DNA of 64,000 nucleotides from Diphasiastrum complanatum (lineage: Eukaryota; Streptophyta; Lycopodiopsida; Lycopodiales; Lycopodiaceae), in NCBI GenBank assembly GCA_029204225.1, contig CM055101.1:34415683-34479682 (forward strand), in the 5' to 3' direction. Every line of letters begins with the position of its first letter. The first letter of the stretch is position 1. The notes under the pieces were generated by a model. It searched no databases and was not told the origin of the DNA. It saw only the letters and a list, made by a program, of their open reading frames with translations. Below are positions 23,301 through 33,225 of this stretch, one piece after another. Made by a program: the position numbers and the translations under genes.

Positions 23301-23449
23301 TCATTTGCAGTGTAGATGATGTTACCTTCTCCCTCATAAGACAATAAGGATGTAAAGTATTCCTTATGTCTTGTCATGTGAGATGAGGCTCCACTATCAA
23401 TCCACCAAGGATCATTATCATCTATGTTGGCTAACAAACTTGAAGTCAT
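20369..23449 (-). CDS. Copia-1 pol polyprotein (PR-INT-RT-RNase H)
   Basis: 1026 uninterrupted codons. The protease site is WWIDSGASSHMTRH near the N-terminus. Pre-integrase WHKRLGHPNFKSL and VCEHC give the HHCC zinc module. The integrase core shows HSDIHSSS, RSDNGGEYTSN and PQQNGVAERKNRT (D, D, E). RT has CKWIFKIK, AFLNGDLEEDIYMEQPEGY and the active site LLIYVDDIIL. RNase H has GFSDSDFAGD, LSSTEAEYKAL, NPVFHARSKHIE and CVADIFTKPLEKD. The frame continues upstream without a stop into the gag zinc knuckle at about 23575, so the displayed Met is internal, not a true start. The last codons EEGV are the polypurine tract and the TGA uses LTR bases. All catalytic motifs look intact. Confidence 0.97.
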   Translation of the reverse strand: MTSSLLANIDDNDPWWIDSGASSHMTRHKEYFTSLLSYEGEGNIIYTANDGQCDIKGIGTIPISLSTNRKANLENVLYIPSITKNLLSVSQMIDKGLDVEFIGDACLISKCGSLIAQGRRHGKLFKLDACVISNHEGCMAREQLTNQEVWHKRLGHPNFKSLEVMAKKELVLGLPKSLVANNSVCEHCALSKSHRLAYSRSTSRSKEAFQLVHSDIHSSSTTSNGGAKMYATFIDDFSRYTWIYLLKSKDEVFAAFVKFKNEMENQFNTKIKCLRSDNGGEYTSNRFKDFCIAHGIKREMSSPRTPQQNGVAERKNRTLCECAKAMRLHANLAKSFWGEALACANYLCNRWTSASLDGKTPHEVLYGRRPSVKHCRIFGCTCFVNITLDDRTKEDPSSKKGVFVGYSEVSKAYKVYIPYTKKVVISRDVIFHEENVSNVVDVDVDVPTNHHDVQDVLDEDGDTTPKQTSRKTQRQRAKPSRLTYDEKGKQVVDNSNFAFLTSFDEPTCVGEAIQKKEWIQAMDHEHQALIKSNTWRLVKLPKDKKAIGCKWIFKIKTNQDGSINKYKARLVAKGYAQEYGIDYDETFAPVAKMVTIRILISLATLYDWDMWQMDVTNAFLNGDLEEDIYMEQPEGYVSHDEPNHVCYLQKSLYGLKQAPRSWYAKLNSFLLSQNFVMSEYDHSLYFRLNENDITLLLIYVDDIILSGGNNLDIDEIKMALKREFEIQDLGKLHYILGIEIIRTSKSTFICQEKYVNSILKRFHMEDCKVVSTPMESNVKLTTRSNERSFKDITLYRKLIGSLIWLTITRPDLSFVVGKLSQFMQDPSEAHWKLGKRVLRYISGSRDFGILYGGTTPNLCGFSDSDFAGDQMDRKSTSAFAIYLGDGVVSWLSKKQPTISLSSTEAEYKALTTCTKEILWIKRMLLDLHLLEPEKTPIILCDNLSAQSLASNPVFHARSKHIEIAHHFVRDQVIAKEVELQHVSSKECVADIFTKPLEKDLYLIHRSNLGMCSKTMLKLASNVEEGV

Positions 23450-24321
23450 AACAAGTGATTCACATGTGTTATGTTCTTCCTCATCTATTGTAAGATTTCC
23501 TTGCCTCTCGCCTTGCTCTCTTTTCTTCTTATAACATTCATTTGCAAAATGACCTTTTATCCCACAATAAAAGCACTTGAACTTTGACTTATTGTTCTTA
23601 GTAGAAGAGGAAGAGGAAGAGTGATCATCATGATCAAAGTTACCACCTTTGGACCATTTCCCTTTGCCTTTACCTTTGCCCTTGAATTTGCCTTTTGTGA
23701 AGAAAGCCTCTTCACCACACCTTGCAAGGATGCACCATCAAGCTTTGATTGCAACCTATGTTCTTCAGCCAATAAGATTTCTTGCAAGTCAACCACACTT
23801 GGCAAGACTCTTTGAATGGCAAAACTTTGCACAAGGTTAGCATGTTCATTTAGCAAACCATTCAACATAACTTGGACTATTTCACCATCTTTTATGTTCT
23901 CATCAATGCATGCTAAATCATCACTTAGGGACTTAACTCTCAAGATAAATGCATGAGCACTTTCACCCTCTCTTTGCCTACTAGAAAATATTTGTCTCCT
24001 TAGGGTCAATACCCTAGATGTGGACTTTGATTCAAAGAGCTTCTTTAAGGCATTCCATGCCTCACTTGCACTTTGACACTTTCCAACTTCCTTGAGAAGT
24101 TCATTTGTAACATTCATTTTAATGATATGAAGAGCCCTTTTGGCCTTCTTATCAAACCTTTGTTGCTCTTGAAGTGTGAGAGGTCTCTCTTCAATTTCTG
24201 CAACTATGTCCATGAGTTCATTCAACTCAAGTAAGGATTCCATCCTCACTTTCCAAGTAGAGTAGTTTGATGAACTCAACCTTTCACTAGACTCTAGCAT
24301 GATCCCACCATTGGAAGCCAT
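23450..24321 (-). CDS. Copia-1 gag, one frameshift
   Basis: The start at 24321 reads MASNGGIMLESSERLSS and continues with WKVRMESLLE, NVTNELLKEVGKCQSASEAW and SKSTSRVLTLRRQIFS, the capsid region of plant copia gag. Near 23725 the frame shifts by one base. In the second frame there is a Gly/Lys-rich linker and an intact zinc knuckle CFYCGIKGHFANEC (about 23540-23580; C-X2-C-X4-H-X4-C). It runs in frame into pol. So gag-pol is a single frame apart from this one shift. The shift may be a recent disabling mutation or a programmed event; a sequence error is also possible. Gag would form the virus-like particle and bind RNA. Confidence 0.9.
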
Positions 24322-25493
24322 GATTCTAATGTTTCTTCAACTTTTAGGTTCTGTCCTAAAGCACTTAGCACTCACTTTTCTCTCAACAAATGATAGATAA
24401 AGAGATCTATGAAGATTTAGGACCCTAAAACACTTCTATCTTGAACCTAGATGGTTTCCAAGCATAGAAAGGAAGATTGAAACACATACAACACTTTGCA
24501 CACACTAAGAATGGATTACAAAATCAAACCAACCTGAACACACTCTTGCTTAAGCTCTCAAACTTTCCAGCAAGTGACCAAATCAAGTTATGGTGTGAAG
24601 AGTTACTTGCATTCTTAGAAAATACCCAAAACTAGGATGCCAAGATTACCTAGTAATGAACAAACTTGATCAACATATGATCAACACACTAAGATATTGA
24701 TTCAACCTGTAAAACCACATGTAAACCACACTTCTAAAAGTTTATAAACTCCAGCAAGTGATAAATACAAGATTTAGAGGTGAATGAATGAGCACACTTA
24801 GTGAATCACAAGACTAGCTTCACTATCTTGTCAAATCTTGGTGTTTAGATGTAGATCTAAGATCACTTCACATGAGAATGTTCCTCAACCTGTTAAGAAC
24901 CTGAAAACACACTTGCATAATGGTTAACACATTCCAGCAAATGCTCCAATCAAATTACATAAGGAGAGTTACTTACATGCTCAACAAAGTACACCAAAAT
25001 TTATGCCAAAATTGATGACAATCTTTACAATATGCTCTTCACAATGGAGCTTACAATATGTTCACCCAAAAAAGGGGATCTTTCATCCAAATGGGAGCTT
25101 TGCTCAGCCTTTAGGAGAATTACAACTCACTCAAAAGAGCATTTGTCATCCACTTAAGGAGAAGTTTCATCCACTTAAGGAGAGTGTTCATCCAAGAATG
25201 GAGATTGTCAACAATAGGATTGAAAAGAACATTGTTAGTATTGAATATGCACAAGCCTCACAATCACAAATGATTAGGTGTTATGATCTGATCCAAAATA
25301 GTTTCTTTTCAGCCTCTGATCTTCAATAGACCTGAAATATGCTTTTGATCCACAAGTTCAACTCACAAAACAAAGGTTAGTAAGATTTGATCAACAAAGC
25401 AATGCAAAATCATGCTAGAACTTGATCAAACATCCAAATATCACCAAAAATGGAATACTTACTGTAAATAGAAGCCAACCAGCTCTGATACCA
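24322..25493 (-). other. Copia-1 leader with primer-binding site
   Basis: This 1.17 kb untranslated leader lies between LTR and gag. TGGTATCAGAGCT (minus strand, 25481-25493) directly follows the 5' LTR and is the standard copia initiator-Met tRNA primer site. The plus-strand frame at 25003-25329 is low-complexity and not credible as a gene. Confidence 0.85.
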
Positions 25494-26148
25494 TGTGAAA
25501 AATACAGATCCTAAGTGGATCTAAACTCCAAGATCATTGGCTTGAATGCTTGCACTCCAAACTACATAAGCTAGGAATTGGCAACACATTCTATGCTACC
25601 TAGAATGCAAAGAACTTGATCAAAAAGCATTTATCACAAATGGAAACTTCCATAAACATCAAGTGCGGCCCAAAATAGCATTATACAGTCCATAATACAT
25701 CAGCCTATCACTTTTGGAAAGCACCTAAGATCATACACAATAGCTTGAAGACAATACACACAACAATGCTCTCAATGGAGGAAGAAACAATGACAATGAT
25801 CTATTGATCTCAATGAAGCATACAAAAGGTTTCTCCAACCTGTTTTCCACAACTTCCCTACTATTTATGGATGAGGAATATGACTCTCTCTCCTCTCTCT
25901 AGAAGGTACTTGACCCTAGATATTCCCTATATAGGAAAAATAGCTAAAAATGGCTTATATGACCAAAATACATCAAAATGGTCTCATTTTGAAGGGTATG
26001 AAGTTTGACACTTCATCATACTGAAAAAATACAGTAAATAAAAACATTGTGGCCTGGTTCACACGTGTGAAACTCCAGAACCAAAACTATTTACAATTTT
26101 AGCCAATTTAGGCCTCAAACTAGCTAGGAAATGTTGACAATTTTCACA
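25494..26148 (-). repeat. Copia-1 5' LTR
   Basis: 655 bp, nearly identical to 19719-20373. Differences I see: A/T near 25729, T/G near 25876 and C/A near 26080. It contains the TTCACACGTGTGAA core at 26058-26071. It should hold the element's promoter. Confidence 0.95.
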
Positions 26149-27215
26149 AAGACTACCACCACAACCTAAAACAAAAGTAAGATAGCAAGAAGTAACTACC
26201 TTAACACCAAAAACACTAATCAATGAAATGCCCACTCACCCTCTCCGTCAAGCATAACATTACTCCCAAAACTACTTAACACCCTCAAAATAGGTAACCA
26301 CAAAACCACTAACCTTTTTTCCACAACATCATGCAACACAATGATCAACCCACCAAACAACCAATTGTAAGAAACTACAACCGTTCAATCAACCATACTA
26401 TGTTTCAGCACCCCACAATCTTGCACTTTGGTACAAACCCTAACGTCCCCATTCAAACAACTAGCATTGAGCAACTAACATTCACAATAACAAAGTGGAC
26501 CTAACCAACAAGCCCTCTCATTCAAACAAGCTCTCAATAATACTAACACCCAAAAGCACTAACTCACAAATACACTAACATCCAAATACACTAACTCTCA
26601 ACACACATCCACAAATACAAAGAGTTGGCTCCTTTTATAGGAAAACCCAAGTGTCCCCCTTCAAAATGAGGCTTTGCCAATTTTCATGCCCTTCAAGCCC
26701 TCTCTGCCATTTGTCCTCAACCCATTTGATAGTACACCTAGTGGCCTCCATAAGAGAGTGGGGGAGTGGTGCATTCAAGGCTCTCTTCCAAAACTAGCCA
26801 AGAATGCCACTTCTGTCAAAGGCTAGGGAGGCCATTCAAGTTTCCCCTTTTGTACACCCTAGAAGCCCAAAATGTCAATGGCTAGTGGGTGTACCTCCCA
26901 ATTTTTATAGTCTCCAAGGTGTTTTGGCATTTAATATCCAGATTTTGGGTGAGCCCCTTTTTCAACCCCTACTTTTAGTAGGCGGCCTTCATTCTTTCTT
27001 TGGGTACTTTTGTTTTTGGCCTTTCTTCGATTTTTCAAGGGTCGTGCGCCTATTACTCATTCGTTTGGATTTTTGGCCTGTTGGGTAACCACTTGGCCCG
27101 TACATTTTGTTAATTGCCCGTAAATTGTCCAAACTTTGCCGTTAGGGTTTCTGTGACTCCTTGACACTGAATTTATATTACCCGGTCCCATTTTTACCCG
27201 AAACTTTTCTATCTC

Positions 27216-27258
<43 letters not shown>

Positions 27259-27745
27259 CTGTGGTTGACTTTTTCGGCATTCATGACTAGGGCTCCCACA
27301 ACAACATGGTTTCCCTGAAAAATACACTGAGTGATCATATATTAGTAAAAATGGACTCTGTACATGGTGAGATTTTAGCACGGTCATACCGGCTATTTTT
27401 TACACTGGCCATTTTTTGAAAAGCCGTAAAATATTTACCGGCCATTTTTAAGGCCGCAAAATTTGCTCTAGCCTCATTTAGGGCGGGCTGGGACCCAATT
27501 CTAGGTGGACTGACACTTTTGGCTTGGTCTTTACAAGAATTGACCACAAAATATTTTTGATGATTTTTTCGAAAGTCAGTTTCTTACTGTGTCTAGCCAC
27601 TTTAGGGCGGGCTGGGACCCAATTCTTAGGCAAATTTGTGCCGATTTTTCTCTAATAACCGGGTTTTACATGCCGATTTTTTCAATTATTGCAAACTTAA
27701 ACCTCAATATTAGTCCGATTTTCTGTGCAAAAATATCGGCTAACA
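26149..27745 (+). repeat. LTR E, copy 1, right part
   Basis: E continues after copia-1 and ends ..ATCGGCTAACA at 27745. It includes a T homopolymer of about 38 at 27220-27258, represented by only about 10 A at 48349-48358 in copy 2. Without copia-1 the whole LTR is about 2.78 kb, against 2.74 kb in copy 2. Confidence 0.9.
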
Positions 27746-28240
27746 TTGGCGACTACCACTGGGTAGTATGGTCCCCATACGGCGGACCCAGAGTCTTTGG
27801 TTTCGCAGACCAGCTCCTGGTGGTGGATCAAGTTTAGTGGGCTCAGCACCCTTGCTAGGTGATGCTAACCACAGTGAGTTGGTAGGATGTTTTCAACAGC
27901 TTCCTACCCAAAGGCCGTCGATTTAGCCCTTAGGATCCATCTGCAACCGGATTGGATTTAACCACAACATCTTTGAACAGTTTGGTGTCTTCATACCTGC
28001 AAAAACCCACCTGTGACCTAAATGGCAAATGCTCCCAATTCTATCAGATGTAAGGCAATGCCCACTTTCGGACCCATGCATGGAGGGATATGCAAATGCA
28101 AATCTCAGGATTGGAGATGGGATGATATGGATGCAAGTCATCAGTATTGTGTCTAACACCGTGTCATTGATGTGTGTGTGAATGCATACGCAATGAGGCT
28201 TTAGTGCCCCAACTCTGAAACCGGTCCAGACTGGTGATTA
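27746..28240 (+). mobile_element. Element E internal start with PBS
   Basis: Directly after the LTR end comes TTGGCGACTACCACTGGG (27746-27763). That is the style and position of a gypsy primer-binding site, so copy 1 of E is a 5' LTR with some internal leader. No gag follows in plus orientation; the DNA to the right soon becomes a minus-strand gypsy element, so E is truncated. Confidence 0.6.
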
Positions 28241-28877
28241 TTAATTTTTTTTTCTTGTTTAGACATTCAACTTATACTCTCTAAGAACGGATTCAACAAG
28301 GAATAACCATCTAGTCTCCTCTCTATACTGACTCTTCTCTCAAGCCCTATATTCTGACAGTAGTCCATGTAGGACAACTTACTATCCTAAGATCAAATAC
28401 ACAAGACGCTAGGAAGTACTGGTTTTCCACTAGTCTATGGAATCAATTAGGAAAATCGTCCTCACCTCTTATGGATGTGCGAGGCGTCACTCATCCTCAC
28501 AAATTGGTTCGAGATCTGATAGATACAGTTGAAGTCTTTTTTTTTTTCTTTTACTTTTCCCTCAGTCTTTCTTTCTCTCTCTTTTTCTGTTTTTATTTTT
28601 ATTTTTATATATATTTTTCTTTTGTGCCCTACCCATTGGGCGATGGAGTCATTCCCCACCCCACTGCACTGTTTTTGTTCCCACTTTTTCCTTTCTCAAC
28701 CCCCCCTCAACTATGCGTCTATACAGTCATCTATGCCCATAGAAGTTAGCAAATGTCCAAATGCAGCTCAGAGTTTTTATAGAGATGCAATAAAGATGTA
28801 TGCATAGAAAATTGAGACTTGCAACAGATGCTCACCATACCGTGTCTAGTGTATGATGCATAATAGTGAGGTGGGTG
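28241..28877. other. Gene-free stretch with long pyrimidine tract
   Basis: 28535-28625 is almost pure C/T with T runs (purine on the minus strand). It may be the polypurine tract or 3' end of the minus-strand gypsy-2 element to its right. I could not find a matching LTR. Confidence 0.35.
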
Positions 28878-29898
28878 TTACAGTGCATTCCTGCACATTA
28901 CTGTTCGTTGGTTTTTCAACTCCCCGGTGTAATTGGGGTCCACTTCTGCCACATCCACAAGGGCTGGATCGGCACATTCCAGGAAGTTAAAATAAAACAT
29001 CTCATTTAGGGTTTTGCGTTCCTTGGAAGTTCTGTCACGCATCCGCAGGTACAACGCTAGGTCCGCTCCTGACTCCATGGACTCATTGGGGTTGTACCAC
29101 CATTTGGTAAAGTGAATCCTGGTGGGTTTAGTCTTAGCGCCCCAAGATTGTAGTAGCCAATTCTGTAGGCAGTAGGCATGCCAATCTAATGATATCATCT
29201 TTCTGGTGCGCGACAACAACTGAGAACCTACATAAGCTCTCACAGGAATCTTTGTAGTTTTCAAAACTACCTAGAATGAGTGGCCATGTGAATCTGAGGG
29301 TGGAACTCGTGGATGATCGTAGCTCAAAAACCTGGATATCTAGCGAAAACTCCATGGGCGGTAGATATAAGCTGTAAGCATCAAATTTTTTGTAGAACAG
29401 ACTGTCCGACAAAATTTCCTTGTGGTGCACAGGGTAAGCGAGTAAAGGGTTGCGGGAACTCTAAGGCCTGATTGGTCCTCTTGCAGCTTCTTTTCTTTGA
29501 TACTCATGTAATTACCTAGCTAGCATGGCTACGGTAGTTTCGGTTGCAGCTAGTTCCACCTTGGTGTTGGCTAGGATCTTTTTCTGCCCTTTATACCCCT
29601 CCCTATGGCTTATCTGTCGTCTGTCAGTAGCCTCCTTGAGGTCATTGTACTTTTGCTTCCAGGTATCTCGCTCCTTATTGGTGCTAACCTGCTCGTTAGT
29701 GGCTCTGATTCGTAGGTTCTTTTGTTTTTTCAATCCTTCTTTCAGACGTTGGATTTCTATGTCGGTCCTCTGTCCTTCCTTCAGTACGAACCTCATCAGT
29801 TTTCTATGGCGTTGGTCGGGCTGATTACTGCTTTGTGGGTCTTCCATACTCTTTTTAGCAGTAAATTCCATCACCTGTGTTTTAGCATTTATATACAT
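28878..29898 (-). pseudogene. Extra ORF downstream of gypsy-2 pol, coiled-coil
   Basis: On the minus strand a 128-codon stretch (29898-29512) is rich in Lys/Glu/Gln with heptad-like spacing (HRKLMRFVLKEGQRTDIEIQ, KQKYNDLKEATDRRQ), which predicts a coiled coil. It is followed by 29430-29134 and, after one frameshift near 29240, by 29264-28878 (HAYCLQNWLLQSW, FTKWWYNPNESMESGADLAL, NEMFYFNFLECADPALVDVAE). The second half looks like a globular domain with many Trp and acidic residues. I do not recognise the family. Position after INT and RNase H suggests an accessory 3' ORF of the element. Stops and the shift show decay. Confidence 0.5.
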
Positions 29899-30000
29899 GA
29901 ATATACAATGTGTTGAATGTACAAAAAATCTTTAAACCTTTACACCTCTCTCCCCCTCCGTGTGTATCTGTCAGGTTCGTACTAGGGCATGGGTTTTTAC

Positions 30001-30690
30001 TTAGGCCGTGTGCATTAACCCATGGGTTATGCTACTATGGTGTGACCTAAAACATGTTCTAGATAGTTCATGGCTCATTAAATGATGTAATTGGACTAGG
30101 AGTTGGGGATTCTCTAGACCTACTTGGTTTATCAGACTTCTGATCCACCGAACTCCATACCATGCTTGGGCTTTTAGGATTGTCCATAGCTCCGCATCAA
30201 TGGTTATGGGCGAAATGACTACCCTACCTGGCTCACATTGCCAGTAATGATCATGGTTGTAGGCTATCGCAACTAGACTATCAGCACGTTGGTTCTGTGC
30301 TTGTGGAATATGCATCCATTCGATGTGGGAAAACTCTCTAGTGTATTCGTTGATGGCAATTGCATAGGCCTGTAAGATCCTACTTTTGAGTCGGTATACG
30401 CCAGTCATACCTCGCATTAGGAGTTGTGAATCCCCCATAATTCGGAGGTTGCCTATAGTTTGCGCAACTCACATGGTCATTTGTAGACCGATTAGAAGGG
30501 CTTTGTATTTGGCAGTGTTGTTCGGGAATCCTTTCCCTAATAGGACTCCTATATAGGCTAGTTCAGTCCCATTGGGATTCTGTAATACTGCTCCTATGGC
30601 ACCTTCTCTATTCGAATGTCTGCAGGCTCCGTCTACCTTCAACGTATATGTCCCAAGTTCCTGGGTGAGTTCCATATCACAACAATAATC
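30001..30690 (-). pseudogene. Additional RNase H (aRNH-like) after integrase
   Basis: 30675-30469 reads TYTLKVDGACRHSNREGAIG, later KGFPNNTAKYKALLIGLQ. 30438-30240 reads MGDSQLLMRGMTGVY, ending HIPQAQNQRADSLVAIA. This is a complete RNase HI fold in the style of the extra RNase H carried by Tat-type gypsy elements. Catalytic Asp residues (VDGA, GDSQ, RADS) are present. The expected AEYEALL is AKYKALL, so the catalytic Glu is lost. One stop separates the halves. It lies downstream of integrase, whereas in the Tat elements I know it usually lies upstream. Confidence 0.8.
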
Positions 30691-30899
30691 TTTTTGTATT
30701 TCTCTTGACTTTATGAATTTTTGTTTTGGTTTTTCGCACCCTTCCTTTCAGCGTATATGTACAAGGCCACTAGGGCTAATTTTGATTCTCTGAGTGTTCA
30801 ATATTCGTGAAGCTTCTAGGTCGTTCACTCCGATACCTGAAAAGGTGAAGAGAAAAGGTGTTACATACTGTACAGGTGACTTCGGCTTCTCTTTAACTA

Positions 30900-32025
30900 T
30901 TGTAAGATTTTATCTTGTTTATGTTGGTTTGGTGCTTAAAAATTTCACCGTTCAACTCGGCTAGCTTAACCGTGTTATTTTCATACAGTTTCACTATTAC
31001 ATACGGATTGTTCTAGCGTGGCCCCAACTTTTGAGGCATCAGCTCGTGTCTAGCGTCATAGAACAACACTAACTGCCCCTGCCTGAACTGGTAATTGCGC
31101 ATGTTCCTATCATGAATCTTCTTCACGCATCTTTTGTGGGTTTCTTGGTGATTTAGAGCAGCTATTCGATGCTCGTCCAGGTCTTGTAAAGTGTCCAGTC
31201 AGTGCTGTATTGATTCTTTCTCTCCTAGGTCATGCTTCATGGCAAACCGCAAGGATGGGAGCTCTATTTCTATTGGTGGTACACATTCTTCACCATACAC
31301 TAGAAAAAAGAGCGTGTGGTTGGTACTGGTCTTATAGGTGGCATTATATGCCCACAATGACGAATACATTTTTTTGTCCCAATCCCTCTGTCGGTCTGAT
31401 ACGGTTTTCCTTAGGACTCCTACCAGTTGTTTGTTCGTGCTTTCAGCCTGATCGTTGGCTTGCGAGTGGTAGGGTGTGCTTTTTCGGTGCTTGATCGTCA
31501 ACTGATCGGTCAAAGTCTTGATAGTTTTGTTTAGGAAATGGGTACCCCTTTCAGAGATGAGTTCTCTGGGTGTACCGAATCGGCCTATCACCTGTTCTAG
31601 TAAGAACTAGGCGGTTTCTTTTGCATTGTCTTTGGCCACATCACGTGCCTCGGCCCACTCTGTGAGATAGTCAGTGGCCACTATGATATAATGTTTCTGG
31701 CTAGATGAAGCTGGGTGTATTGGGCCAACGAAGTCGATGCCCCATTTTGAAAGGGGAGACATGTCTGTATTGGAACTAACGATTGCACCCTATTATCCGT
31801 CTTGTCAACTCGTTGACAGGTGTCACAGTTCCAAGCATGTGAATGAGCATCTTGGAATAGTGTCAGCCACCAGTAACCGGCCCTCAGAATTTTCTGCCCT
31901 GTGAGTTGGCCGGCAAAGTGGCCCCCACAGGCAGAATCGTGACACTCCTCTTGTATAAATTTGGCTTCTTTAGGAGTGATGCATCTTCGATACAACCCTT
32001 CTACACCTCGTCTATACAATGTGCC
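30900..32025 (-). pseudogene. Gypsy-2 integrase
   Basis: The zinc module is HDSACGGH and CDTC in frame 32019-31681. A frameshift near 31740 follows, then core text KWGIDFVGPIHPA, YLTEWAEARDVA and RFGTPRELISERGTHFLN, and STPYHSQANDQAESTNKQ with the third acidic residue (31591-31199). The C-terminal domain reads RQGQLVLFYDARHELMPQKL and NPYVIVKLYENNTVKLAELN at about 31110-30930. The core acidic residues appear to be kept except for the second (ISERGT in place of SDRGT). Several breaks make it non-functional. Confidence 0.85.
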
Positions 32026-32252
32026 CCCTATAAAGGCGAACTTTAGGACTTGTAGACGTAGCTTTCATTTTTCTGGAATCGTCATACTGCTGGGTGTCTC
32101 TAGTGTGGATAGGTAGGTTGCTAAAGCTGTATGTCTATCCTCAAAAGTTCTCTTAAGTGATCAGTCTCCCACTCATCGTCTATCTTAGTAACTCCTCCCA
32201 GCTCGCAAATACAATCGTTTAACCCTGTAGTTTAGGCGGCTTGCTTTGGAGG

Positions 32253-33083
32253 TGTGAAAAAAGTACAAAAAGGACCAAGAGTGGATCCTAATCTGATCCT
32301 CAAGAGGGATTGGATGTTAGATTTACTTGATCTATCAATCTACATAAGATTAAGATCAATCTAGATCAATTCTAAACATAAAATCCAAACAAGAACAATC
32401 ATTTATTGAAGGTAAATGTACTTGCTGGTTTCACACGTGTGAAACCCTGTCAGGGTACGGACTCCAACCTGAAAATCAAGTACACATTGATAGAACCTCA
32501 AAACAATCAAAACAAATGTAGACAAATGGAGAGAATCACTCAAAATTGCTTCCAAAACCAAGATTGGTGTCTCACAATGATTATGGCCAAATGTGACTCT
32601 ATATATACAATAAGTGGGAGCTCGTGGTACTGATCATCCCTCTGATCCCACATGTGTGAAGGTGCTTTGTCATATGATGATTCATCATGCAAAACTGACA
32701 CTTGGACAAAACCTTCTATTTTGAGCACTTTTGGTCCATTTTTCTTCTATATGGAGATCTACTTGGAAATCTTCTAGAAGTCAAAATTTGCCTACTTCAG
32801 CTTACTCCACACATGTGAGCTGTCCTCTACACATGTGATATGACACCTAACCAAAGGATGTGGCTCATGCAATCAATAGATTGATGCCATGTGTCATATG
32901 TCTAGAAAACTAGTTTTTGGCCTTTTTAGCCACTAGAACTTGAATTAAATCATATGTACAACCTATATGATTATGGTACATGACAAGTACATTATTTTCA
33001 CACGTGGGAACAGGCTCCACACATGTGTGTTTACGTATATACAAGATTTTTGGCCTCTACCAAGCTTATTTTTGCATTTTTCA
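32253..33083 (-). repeat. LTR with CACGTG palindrome cluster
   Basis: About 831 bp. It contains the perfect 20-bp palindrome GGTTTCACACGTGTGAAACC at 32427-32446, with further CACATGTG or CACGTG words at about 32649, 32809, 32829, 33001 and 33018. The polypurine tract GAGGAGGAG adjoins at 33084-33092 (minus strand). Confidence 0.8.
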
Positions 33084-33225
33084 CACTCCTCCTCAAAAAT
33101 CTAGCTTGGTAAATTTAGCTTGATGGAAAACATGATGATCTTGAACTTGACTCTATGGGCTGAATTGGTCTTTGCTGGTTCAAAAGGTGTGAAGATCAGC
33201 CAATGAGCTTGATGTTGATATGAAA

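Larger units (their letters stand above)
19719..26148 (-). mobile_element. Near-intact young Ty1/copia element (copia-1)
   Basis: LTRs of 655 bp at 19719-20373 and 25494-26148 both run TGTGAAAAAT..TTTTCACA on the plus strand. AAGAC flanks both sides (19714-19718 and 26149-26153) as the 5-bp target duplication. By eye the LTRs differ at about three positions, so insertion is recent. The minus-strand order is 5' LTR (right), PBS, leader, gag-pol, PPT, 3' LTR (left). It sits inside LTR E, and its absence from the matching site of E copy 2 (about 49420) confirms the insertion. Confidence 0.97.

Noticed and set aside
25003-25329. 108-codon plus-strand ORF
   Set aside because: In the copia-1 leader, on the wrong strand, made of short repeated HPLKE-type words.
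28471-28807. Hydrophobic Phe-rich membrane proteins on plus strand
   Set aside because: Two overlapping frames of a pyrimidine tract; typical artefact.
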